From positions 682,001 to 746,000 of the forward strand of contig CAWERR010000006.1 of assembly GCA_963811585.1 (NCBI GenBank): a stretch of 64,000 nucleotides of DNA. The letters run 5' to 3'. This DNA comes from JACDHG01 sp963811585 (GTDB lineage: Bacteria > Actinomycetota > Actinomycetes > Propionibacteriales > Nocardioidaceae). The notes under the pieces are model-generated. The model had not been told where the DNA came from. It did no database searches and was given only the letters and a program-made list of their open reading frames with translations. The translations under genes and the position numbers were made by a program. Shown here in pieces: positions 27,811-34,706 of this stretch (its first letter is position 1; every line of letters begins with the position of its first letter).

Positions 27811-28512
27811 GTGACGCACACCCGCTTCGTGCGTGTGGGCTTCGGCTCGGCCGCCGTCGACTACGCCACCGCCTGGCAACAGCAGCGCGAGCTCCACGCC
27901 CGCCGCGTGGCCGACGAGGTCGGCGACACGGTGCTGCTGCTCGAGCACACGTCCGTCTACACAGCGGGCAAACGCACAGACGCCACCGACCGCCCGGTCG
28001 ACGGCATCCCCGTCGTCGAGGTCGACCGCGGCGGCAAGATCACCTGGCACGGTCCCGGCCAGCTCATTGGCTACCCGATCACGAAGCTACCCGCGCACGT
28101 CTATGTCGTCGATTACGTACGTCGCTTGGAGGAGGCCCTGATCCGGGTCTGCGCAGACCTCGGCCTCGTCACCGGGCGCGTCAAGGGCCGCAGCGGCGTC
28201 TGGCTTGCCGCCGACGCGACCAGACCCGAACGCAAGATCGCAGCCCTCGGCGTCCGGGTCTCGCAGAGTGTGACGATGCACGGGCTGGCCCTCAACTGCG
28301 ACAACGAAATGGCCCCGTTCGACGCGATCGTGCCCTGCGGCATCAACGATGCCGGCGTCACCAGCCTGACCGAGGAGCTCGGCCACGTCGTCCCGGTCGC
28401 TGAGGCGCTGCCGCTCGTCGAGCGCCATCTCGACGACTTATTGTCGTGGACGGACTACGAGCGGTCGGCCGATCTGACTCCCGTCGACGACACGCTGATC
28501 CGCCTTGCGTGA
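27811..28512 (+). CDS. lipB: Octanoyl-ACP:protein octanoyltransferase
   Basis: Moves octanoate from acyl carrier protein to lipoyl domains, the first step of lipoate assembly; the products here would include the E2 protein and GcvH. The 233-residue sequence has DRGGKITWHGPGQLIGYP (about 72-89), VKGRSGVWL, Lys142 in RKIAALGVRV and the catalytic Cys176 in AIVPCGIND, the residues known to be catalytic in M. tuberculosis LipB. The GTG start was chosen because MTHTRFVRVG follows directly after a TAGGCT hexamer. An ABC transporter pair separates it from lipA, which is normally adjacent. Confidence 0.95.
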   Translation: MTHTRFVRVGFGSAAVDYATAWQQQRELHARRVADEVGDTVLLLEHTSVYTAGKRTDATDRPVDGIPVVEVDRGGKITWHGPGQLIGYPITKLPAHVYVVDYVRRLEEALIRVCADLGLVTGRVKGRSGVWLAADATRPERKIAALGVRVSQSVTMHGLALNCDNEMAPFDAIVPCGINDAGVTSLTEELGHVVPVAEALPLVERHLDDLLSWTDYERSADLTPVDDTLIRLA

Positions 28513-28532
28513 GGCCGCGTTCACGAAGTCGT

Positions 28533-28568
28533 GAGATCAATTTGATCTCTGAGATCAACATTGATCAC
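28533..28568. promoter_or_regulatory. Tandem GATCAA palindromes, putative operator
   Basis: A perfect 17-bp palindrome GAGATCAATTTGATCTC (28533-28549) is followed one base later by a near-palindrome GAGATCAACATTGATCAC (28551-28568). They lie between the lipB stop and the ABC transporter start at 28695, in otherwise less GC-rich DNA. Two adjacent copies of the same half-site, GATCAA, look like a repressor operator for the transporter operon. A terminator role for lipB is also possible, though no T-tract is seen. Confidence 0.55.
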
Positions 28569-28694
28569 ACCCGTCAGCATCACTGAGGCGGGCAGGGGTG
28601 TGAGTTTGCGACATTGCGTGTCATCCGGTCAAAGGGTGCTTCATCAACTATCGTTGCCCGACCGGCCGCATCGGGCAGAACGGGGGTGATGCTC

Positions 28695-29621
28695 ATGAGC
28701 GACCTTGTCATTGAGACGACTGAGTTGCGCAAGGAGTACCGCAACCGGCGCGGGCGCTTCGTCGCGGTCAAGAGCCTCTCGCTGCACGTGCCAACGGGTG
28801 GAGTCCACGGATTCCTCGGTCCCAACGGCTCGGGCAAGACGACGACCATCCGGATGCTGCTGGGCCTTGCCCGCGCCTCGGGCGGCGAGATGCGCCTTTT
28901 CGGCAAAGAGGTGCCGCGCCTGCTCCCAGAGGTCATGGGACGAGTCGGGGCGATCGTCGAGCAGCCCAAGTTCATGCCCGGATTCACGGGCCGTCGCAAT
29001 CTCACCCTGCTTGCCCGCACCCTCGGCACCGACACCCGCAAGGTGGACGAGGTCATCGAGACCGTCGGGCTCAAGGGTCGCGACCGTGACCGTTACAAGA
29101 GTTACTCCCTCGGGATGAAGCAGCGGCTTGCCATCGCCGGGGCGCTGCTCAAGACGCCGGAGCTGCTGATCCTCGACGAGCCGACAAACGGTCTCGACCC
29201 GGCCGGCATCCGCGAGATCCGAGAGACGATCCGCAGCCTGGGTGAGTCCGGAGTCACCGTGCTGCTCAGCTCACACATCCTCGCTGAGGTCCAGCAGGTC
29301 TGCGACGGGGTGTCGATCATCGGCCACGGCAGCCTCCTCGCGTCCGGCCCGGTGAGCGAGGTAGTAGGTTCCCGTGCCTCTAGTGGGGTCCGCCTTGGTG
29401 TGGGCGACCTCGACGCCGGCTTTGCCGCTCTCGAGGCTGGCGGGTACGACGTACGACGTGTTGACGGCCACCTCGCCGTCGATACCGCTGCCGACCCGGC
29501 CGCCCTCACCCAGCTGCTCGCTGCCCAGGGCCTGTACGTCAACGAGCTGACACCCATCCGGGTTGACCTGGAGACGGTCTTCCTGGAGCTCACGGCCGAG
29601 GACTCCGGGGTGCCGCTGTGA
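28695..29621 (+). CDS. ABC-2 type transporter ATPase
   Basis: ATPase of an export-type ABC system, 308 residues. Walker A GPNGSGKTTT (about 43-52), Q-loop VEQPKFMPGFTGRRNL, the signature region SYSLGMKQRLAIAGALL, Walker B LLILDEPTNGLDP and H-loop LSSHILAEV are intact. The SLGMKQR form of the signature is typical of multidrug/bacteriocin-exporter ATPases (CcmA type). A C-terminal domain of about 90 residues follows. The ATG at 28695 has GGGGGTG 7 nt upstream. The stop overlaps the start of the permease gene (GTGA), so the two are translationally coupled. Confidence 0.9.
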   Translation: MSDLVIETTELRKEYRNRRGRFVAVKSLSLHVPTGGVHGFLGPNGSGKTTTIRMLLGLARASGGEMRLFGKEVPRLLPEVMGRVGAIVEQPKFMPGFTGRRNLTLLARTLGTDTRKVDEVIETVGLKGRDRDRYKSYSLGMKQRLAIAGALLKTPELLILDEPTNGLDPAGIREIRETIRSLGESGVTVLLSSHILAEVQQVCDGVSIIGHGSLLASGPVSEVVGSRASSGVRLGVGDLDAGFAALEAGGYDVRRVDGHLAVDTAADPAALTQLLAAQGLYVNELTPIRVDLETVFLELTAEDSGVPL

Positions 29622-30592
29622 GGCTGCTGCTCGTCGAGTTGAGCCGACTTCGTTCGCGGCGAGCCATCGTGATGTTGGTGGGCGGCGCGCTCCTCGTCGG
29701 CGCGCTGGTGGCGACCGTGACCCTGTGGGAGCGCCGGCCGCTGGATGCCGCCACGATCGCAAGCGCCCAGCAGCAGGCGAACGAAGAGTCCCAGCGACGG
29801 TTCGTGCAGCGCGACTATCGCAGGTGCCTGGAGACCCCAGAAGAGTGGTTCGGCCCGGGCGCCACGGCGGCGGAGTGTGAAGAAGTCCTGCCTCAAGCAA
29901 GTTGGTTCTTACCGCGAGCCGAGCTCGACCCCGTTGACCTTGCCGACGAGATCCCGCTCCAGCTCGGGTTGTTCGTCGGGGTGATCGCCGTCCTCATCGG
30001 CGCCACCATGATCGGCGCGGAGTGGTCCGCAGGTTCGGTAGGGACGCAGCTGCTGTTCGAGCCGCGCCGCCCAAGAGTATGGGCCGCGAAGGCCGGCGCC
30101 ATCGCGATCACCACGGCCGCGCTGGCGGGCGTCATTTTCGCGCTCGTGTGGGCAGTCATTCTCGTCGCCCATGCCAGTTGGACCGGCGGAGGCTTACCCG
30201 CAAGCTTCCTGAGCGATCTCTCCCTCACTGGCCTGAGGGTCGCTGCGTTCGCCGCCGTCGGCGGGTTGGCTGGGTATGCCGTGACGATGGCTGTGCGGCA
30301 TACCGTGGTCGTCGTCGGCCTGATGCTCGCCTATGCGGTGATCGGCGAAGGGCTGCTTCGGTCCTTCTTTTCGGGCGTCGAGCGCTACCTGGTCTCCAAC
30401 AACGCCTTGGCCCTGATCCAGAAGAGCCACACCGTCGAGATCTATCCCGAGGACGGCTGCTTCGACGAAGCCTCGTGCCAACCCTTCGAGATCCACTTCG
30501 ACCTCGTCGACGCCACCACGTACTTCGGTGTGCTGGTCGCCGTCATGCTCGCCCTGTCGCTGTACATCTTCAACACCCGCGACGTCCCCTGA
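29618..30592 (+). CDS. ABC-2 type transporter permease
   Basis: Membrane partner of the ATPase just upstream, 324 residues. An N-terminal helix (about 17-35, IVMLVGGALLVGALVATVTL) is followed by an extracytoplasmic segment with four cysteines or so (RRCLETPEEWF, AAECEEVL), then five helices between about 110 and 324, including LGLFVGVIAVLIGATMIGAEW and a last helix at the C-terminus. The MIGAEWSAGSV..QLLFEPRR pattern is typical for ABC-2 permeases. The substrate is unknown. Confidence 0.85.
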   Translation: MRLLLVELSRLRSRRAIVMLVGGALLVGALVATVTLWERRPLDAATIASAQQQANEESQRRFVQRDYRRCLETPEEWFGPGATAAECEEVLPQASWFLPRAELDPVDLADEIPLQLGLFVGVIAVLIGATMIGAEWSAGSVGTQLLFEPRRPRVWAAKAGAIAITTAALAGVIFALVWAVILVAHASWTGGGLPASFLSDLSLTGLRVAAFAAVGGLAGYAVTMAVRHTVVVVGLMLAYAVIGEGLLRSFFSGVERYLVSNNALALIQKSHTVEIYPEDGCFDEASCQPFEIHFDLVDATTYFGVLVAVMLALSLYIFNTRDVP

Positions 30593-30658
30593 CCCCCGCC
30601 CATCACCCCATCCGAACACCGCCTAACCCGCAAATCCGTGGCCGTGGAGGCGTGATGT

Positions 30659-30710
30659 TCGGTGATCGAGCTTGTCAAGATCACGTGTCTCGACAATCTC
30701 GACCGCCGTG
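30659..30710. repeat. GTGATCGAGC-type intergenic repeat
   Basis: CGGTGATCGAGCTTGTCAAG followed by TGTCTCGACAATCTCGACC; it aligns with the palindromic part of the cluster at about 2951-3000 with few mismatches and one gap. It sits between the ABC permease and lipA. Confidence 0.6.
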
Positions 30711-30755
30711 ATGCGGGCGTCGAGCGGCGACTTCGGCGCCTGCTCTCACACCGCG

Positions 30756-30761
30756 TAGGCT
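30756..30761 (+). promoter_or_regulatory. -10 hexamer TAGGCT of the lipA leaderless promoter
   Basis: TAGGCT ends 7 nt before the lipA GTG, with no ribosome site. Context resembles that of lipB (GTAGGCTGGGC in both), hinting at common control. Confidence 0.6.
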
Positions 30762-30768
30762 GGGCCGC

Positions 30769-31710
30769 GTGACGATTGCAGCCGAGGGACGGAAGATGCT
30801 GCGCCTCGAGGTGCGCAACGCCGAGACCCCGATCGAGAAGAAGCCCGCCTGGATCAAGACGCGGGCGACGATGGGTCCGGAGTACCAGCAGCTGCAGTCG
30901 CTGGTGAAGCGCGAAGGCCTGCACACCGTCTGCCAAGAGGCCGCCTGTCCCAACATCTTCGAGTGCTGGGAAGACCGGGAAGCGACCTTCCTCATCGGTG
31001 GCGACCAGTGCACGCGCCGCTGCGACTTCTGCCAGATCGACACCGGCAAGCCCGAGGAGCTCGACGTCGGTGAGCCGCTACGCGTCGCCGAGAGCGTCCA
31101 GCAGATGCAGCTGCGCTACGCGACCGTGACGGGTGTATGCCGCGACGACCTCGACGACGAGGGCGCCTGGCTGTACGCCGAGACGATCCGCAAGATCCAC
31201 GAGCTCAACCCCGGCGTCGGGGTCGAGATGCTTGCCCCCGACTTCAGCGGCAACCCCGACTTCCTGACGCAGCTGTTCGACGCGGCGCCCGAGGTGTTCG
31301 CCCACAACATCGAGACGGTGCCTCGCATCTTCCGTCGGATCCGCCCCGGCTTCCGCTACGAGCGGTCGCTCGACGTGCTCGACCAGGCCCGCCAGGTCGG
31401 TCTCGTCACGAAGTCCAACCTCATCCTCGGGATGGGTGAGACCCGCGAGGAGATCACCGGCGCGCTCCACGACTTGCGCTCGGTCGGCACCGAGCTCATC
31501 ACGATCACCCAGTACCTTCGGCCGTCACTGCGGCACCACCCGATCGAGCGCTGGGTCAAGCCCGAGGAGTTCCTCGAGCTCGAGGCCGAGGCGACCGCGC
31601 TCGGTTTCGCCGGCGTGATGAGCGGCCCGCTGGTGCGCTCGTCGTACCGTGCCGGCCGGCTGTACCAGCAGGCGCTAGATTCGCGAAGCGCTGGCGTCGC
31701 CGTCGGCTGA
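30769..31710 (+). CDS. lipA: Lipoyl synthase
   Basis: Radical-SAM enzyme that inserts two sulfurs into the octanoyl chain on lipoyl domains. The 313-residue protein shows both cluster motifs: the auxiliary cluster cysteines Cys55, Cys60 and Cys66 (VCQEAACPNIFECW) and the radical-SAM Cys81, Cys85 and Cys88 (CTRRCDFC). Other blocks are NIETVPRIFRRIRPGFRYERS, TKSNLILGMGETREEI and GFAGVMSGPLVRSSYRA. The GTG start is leaderless, 7 nt behind TAGGCT. DUF4191 follows 33 nt downstream in the same direction, as in mycobacteria (Rv2218-Rv2219). Confidence 0.96.
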   Translation: MTIAAEGRKMLRLEVRNAETPIEKKPAWIKTRATMGPEYQQLQSLVKREGLHTVCQEAACPNIFECWEDREATFLIGGDQCTRRCDFCQIDTGKPEELDVGEPLRVAESVQQMQLRYATVTGVCRDDLDDEGAWLYAETIRKIHELNPGVGVEMLAPDFSGNPDFLTQLFDAAPEVFAHNIETVPRIFRRIRPGFRYERSLDVLDQARQVGLVTKSNLILGMGETREEITGALHDLRSVGTELITITQYLRPSLRHHPIERWVKPEEFLELEAEATALGFAGVMSGPLVRSSYRAGRLYQQALDSRSAGVAVG

Positions 31711-31743
31711 CGTCGACTGCCAGTCAAGGGAAGTAGAGAGTTG

Positions 31744-32454
31744 ATGGCCAAGAAGGAAAAAGACCCCAAGAAGCCGAAGAAGGAAGGCGGCCTCAGGCGG
31801 CTCCGCACCGCGTACAAGATGACCCGCGAGCACGATCCCGCCGTCGGCTGGATCAGCCTCGCCTGGTTCCTCGGGGTCGGGCTCGTCGTTGGCGGCCTGT
31901 TCTGGTACTTCCTGCACCCGATCGCCGGCATCATCACCGGCATTCCCGCGGGCATGCTGGCCTGGCTCGTCGTGTTCGGCCGCCGAGCTGAGCGGTCGGC
32001 ATACGCTCGCATCGAAGGTCAGCCGGGCGCTGCCGCCGCCGCACTCGGAGTGCTCAAGCGGGGGTGGAAGGTCCAGCCGGCAGTCGCCGTCACCAAGAAC
32101 CAGGACGTCATCCACCGCGTGGTCGGCCGCCCCGGCGTGATCCTGGTCGGCGAGGGCAATCCGCAGCGCGTCCGCAACCTGCTCGCCGTCGAGAAGAAGA
32201 AGCACGCCCGCGTCGTCCGCGAAGCCCCGATCTACGACATCTTGGTCGGCGCCGCGGGCAGTGACGAAGGCGTCCCGGTCAAGCAGCTCGCCAAGCATGT
32301 GCGGAAGCTCCCGCGCAACATCGCGCCGGCAGAGGTCACCGACCTCCTGCAGCGGCTGAAGGCGCTCGACGCGATGCGACCGCAGATGCCGATCCCGAAG
32401 GGCCCGATGCCGACCAACATGAAGCAGGCGCGCCAGAGCATGCGCGGCCGCTGA
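31744..32454 (+). CDS. DUF4191 family membrane protein
   Basis: Conserved actinobacterial protein of unknown function, 236 residues, encoded directly after lipA. A lysine-rich N-terminus (KKEKDPKKPKKEGGL) precedes two membrane helices at about 39-57 (WISLAWFLGVGLVVGGLFW) and 63-80 (IAGIITGIPAGMLAWLVVF), then a cytoplasmic domain with GVLKRGWKVQPAVAVTKNQD and RPGVILVGEGNPQRVRNLL. The ATG was chosen; a TTG immediately upstream is in frame. The close spacing to lipA suggests an operon, and so perhaps a link to lipoate metabolism, but that is inference. Confidence 0.87.
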   Translation: MAKKEKDPKKPKKEGGLRRLRTAYKMTREHDPAVGWISLAWFLGVGLVVGGLFWYFLHPIAGIITGIPAGMLAWLVVFGRRAERSAYARIEGQPGAAAAALGVLKRGWKVQPAVAVTKNQDVIHRVVGRPGVILVGEGNPQRVRNLLAVEKKKHARVVREAPIYDILVGAAGSDEGVPVKQLAKHVRKLPRNIAPAEVTDLLQRLKALDAMRPQMPIPKGPMPTNMKQARQSMRGR

Positions 32455-32470
32455 GTCGCAAGCCACCCTG

Positions 32471-32917
32471 TCAGCGACGCAACACGATCGAGTCGACGGC
32501 GAGGTCGTGCACCCCTTGCTGGTCCCGGTTGAAAATGAGCGGCGGGATCACCAGACAGATCAGCAGCGTCCGCAGCAGCGCCCGAGCGGGGTCGAGCGCC
32601 CCTCCCGACGTACGTCGCACGACCAACCGGGTGACGAGCTGTCCAGCCGAGCCTCCCAGCAACGCGGTGAAGATCCACACCTCGACGGCGAACACGGCCA
32701 GCGGCGCCCACTGACCGACGCCGCTCCCGCCCCACACGTCTTGACCGATGAACGCCGCGACCGTAAGCATGGACATGACCCAGTCGACGACGAGTGCGAG
32801 GATGCGCCGACCCCATCCCGCCACAGCTCCCGGGCCTTGCTCGGGAAGCCCAAAGCGGCGCCCCGGATAGTCGGTGTCGTCGGGCTCTGAATCCACGGGC
32901 GGCAACGTAACACGCAC
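32471..32917 (-). CDS. RDD family membrane protein
   Basis: Small membrane protein with an RDD domain, 148 residues, function unknown. Three hydrophobic segments are visible: ILALVVDWVMSMLTVAAFI (about 39-57), WAPLAVFAVEVWIFTALLG, and ALLRTLLICLVIPPLIF; the GWGRRILALVVDWV start is the family hallmark. The C-terminal HDLAVDSIVL is also conserved. It is the counterpart of the gene between DUF4191 and glnA1 in M. tuberculosis. The GlnR-type box for glnA overlaps its GTG start codon. Confidence 0.83.
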   Translation of the reverse strand: MRVTLPPVDSEPDDTDYPGRRFGLPEQGPGAVAGWGRRILALVVDWVMSMLTVAAFIGQDVWGGSGVGQWAPLAVFAVEVWIFTALLGGSAGQLVTRLVVRRTSGGALDPARALLRTLLICLVIPPLIFNRDQQGVHDLAVDSIVLRR

Positions 32918-32944
32918 GAAACACGGGAGACATGGCAGGGAAAT
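32907..32944 (+). promoter_or_regulatory. GlnR-type box upstream of glnA
   Basis: GTAAC-n6-GAAAC (32907-32922) matches the known actinobacterial GlnR half-site pair exactly. In register, with the same 6-nt spacers, follows a weaker second pair GACAT-n6-GAAAT (32929-32944). It lies 85-122 bp before the glnA start, and overlaps the start codon of the divergent RDD gene. The sequence match is seen; GlnR binding is inferred. Confidence 0.7.
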
Positions 32945-33028
32945 CGCCTGCTCCTACCGTGAGGGCGTCACCGGCAGCCAGACCAGGCTCGTCGGCCTGC
33001 AGGGACCTGTACACACGAAGGAGCTGGG

Positions 33029-34453
33029 ATGTTCGCCGACCGCGAAGCGTTGTTGAAGTACGTCGAGGATGAGGGAGTCGAGTTCGTCGACGTCCGCTTC
33101 TGTGACCTGCCTGGTGTGATGCAGCACTTCACCGTGCCGGTGTCATCCTTCGGCCCGGACGTGTTTGACGAGGGCTTGATGTTCGACGGCTCCTCGATTC
33201 GGGGCTTCCAGGCGATCCACGAGTCCGACATGGCGCTGTTCCCCGACCCGACGACGGCATACCTCGACCCGTTCCGCACCGACAAGACGCTCGTGGTCAA
33301 CTTCTTCATCCACGACCCGCTCACCGGCGAGGCGTACAGCCGAGACCCGCGCAACATCGCACGCAAGGCGCAGGAGTACCTGAAGAGCACCGGGATCGGC
33401 GACACCGCCTTCTTCGCTCCCGAGGCGGAGTTCTACGTGTTCGACGACGTCCGGTTCGAGACGAAGCAGAACACCGGGTACTACTCCATCGACTCCGTCG
33501 CCGGCGCCTGGAACTCCGGCCGCGAGGAGGACGGCGGCAACCGCGGCTACAAGGTGAAGTACAAGGGCGGCTACTTCCCGGTCCCGCCCTATGACCACTT
33601 CGCCGACCTCCGCGCCGAGATGTCGACGGAGCTCGAGAGCGCTGGCCTCATCGTGGAGCGGCAGCATCACGAGGTGGGCACCGCTGGGCAGGCCGAGATC
33701 AACTACCGGTTCGACGAGCTGATGACGGCTGCCGACAACGTGATGAAGTTCAAATACATCATCAAGAACGTCGCGTGGAAGAACGGCAAGACGGCGACGT
33801 TCATGCCGAAGCCGATCTTCGGCGACAACGGCTCAGGCATGCACTGCCACCAGTCGGTCTGGGCGGACGGCGAGCCGCTGTTCTACGACGAGTCTGGGTA
33901 TGCCGGTCTTAGCGACACCGCCCGCTACTACATCGGCGGCCTGCTCGCCCACGCCCCGTCGCTGTTGGCCTTCACCAACCCGACGGTCAACTCCTACCAC
34001 CGACTCGTCCCTGGGTTCGAGGCCCCGGTCAACCTCGTCTACAGCCAGCGCAACCGATCTGCCTGCATTCGGATCCCGATCACCGGCGCCAACCCGAAGG
34101 CGAAGCGGATCGAGTTCCGTTGCCCCGACCCGTCGGCCAACCCGTACCTGGCCTTCTCGGCGATGCTGCTGGCCGGCCTCGATGGCATTCGCAACAAGAT
34201 CGAGCCACCTCAGCCCATCGACAAGGACCTCTACGAGCTGCCGCCCGACGAGCACAACGAAGTCCAGACCGTGCCCGCCACGTTGTCTGAGGTGCTCCTC
34301 GCCCTCGAGGCGGATCACGAGTTCCTGCTCGAGGGTGGCGTGTTCACACCCGACCTGATCGAGACCTGGATCGCCTACAAGCGCGAGTTTGAGGTACTGC
34401 CGATCTCACTGCGCCCGACCCCCCACGAGTTCGAGCTCTACTACGACATCTGA
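33029..34453 (+). CDS. glnA: Glutamine synthetase type I
   Basis: Main ammonia-assimilating glutamine synthetase (474 residues), a dodecameric cytosolic enzyme. The active-site signature FDGSSIRGF, the metal and ATP motifs (PEAEFYVF, GQAEINYRFDELMTAAD, KPIFGDNGSGMHCHQS) and the C-terminal RIEFRCPDPSANPYL are intact. Tyr402 in DLYELPPDE is the adenylylation site, so this is the form switched off by GlnE, encoded at 51.2-54.1 kb. GAAGGAG lies 7 nt before the ATG. A GlnR-type box is found in the upstream region. Orthologous by position and sequence to M. tuberculosis glnA1. Confidence 0.97.
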   Translation: MFADREALLKYVEDEGVEFVDVRFCDLPGVMQHFTVPVSSFGPDVFDEGLMFDGSSIRGFQAIHESDMALFPDPTTAYLDPFRTDKTLVVNFFIHDPLTGEAYSRDPRNIARKAQEYLKSTGIGDTAFFAPEAEFYVFDDVRFETKQNTGYYSIDSVAGAWNSGREEDGGNRGYKVKYKGGYFPVPPYDHFADLRAEMSTELESAGLIVERQHHEVGTAGQAEINYRFDELMTAADNVMKFKYIIKNVAWKNGKTATFMPKPIFGDNGSGMHCHQSVWADGEPLFYDESGYAGLSDTARYYIGGLLAHAPSLLAFTNPTVNSYHRLVPGFEAPVNLVYSQRNRSACIRIPITGANPKAKRIEFRCPDPSANPYLAFSAMLLAGLDGIRNKIEPPQPIDKDLYELPPDEHNEVQTVPATLSEVLLALEADHEFLLEGGVFTPDLIETWIAYKREFEVLPISLRPTPHEFELYYDI

Positions 34454-34458
34454 TTCCG

Positions 34459-34476
34459 CGCGGATCTAGGTCCGCG
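34459..34476. terminator. Weak hairpin after glnA
   Basis: CGCGGA-TCTAGG-TCCGCG, 6-bp stem with a 6-nt loop, starting 6 nt after the glnA stop. No T-tract, so only a possible terminator. Confidence 0.4.
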
Positions 34477-34579
34477 AGTCGTCGAAACAGTGGCGTGGCC
34501 ACGGGCTGCGGTAGTCGAGACCCGTCATCATCTCCTGGGAGCTTGCGTGGAGGGCCAGGACCCGTTGCCCATCAGGCGG

Positions 34580-34640
34580 TCGTGCCCGTCGGCGGTGCCC
34601 CCCGGCGACGGGTGACCCAACCACCCTTCGGGGTCCATGA
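34580..34640 (+). promoter_or_regulatory. Structured leader before the BCCT transporter
   Basis: The 253-bp gap between glnA and the BCCT gene contains a hairpin with perfect 7-bp arms CCCGTCG (34585-34591) and CGACGGG (34606-34612), then GGGTGACCCAACCACC, which can pair in part with the following CTTCGGGGTCC. I could not match it to a riboswitch class that I know. Confidence 0.3.
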
Positions 34641-34706
34641 TGTCTCCAGCGACACGCAGTCCCGGTTCAGGTGTCAGCCTGAGCCGCCGGAGCCGAGGAG
34701 ACCGCC

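Noticed and set aside
34580..34700. Known riboswitch (SAM, glycine, c-di-AMP, guanidine) before the BCCT gene
   Set aside because: Compared by eye with the conserved core segments that I remember; none match well enough to name.
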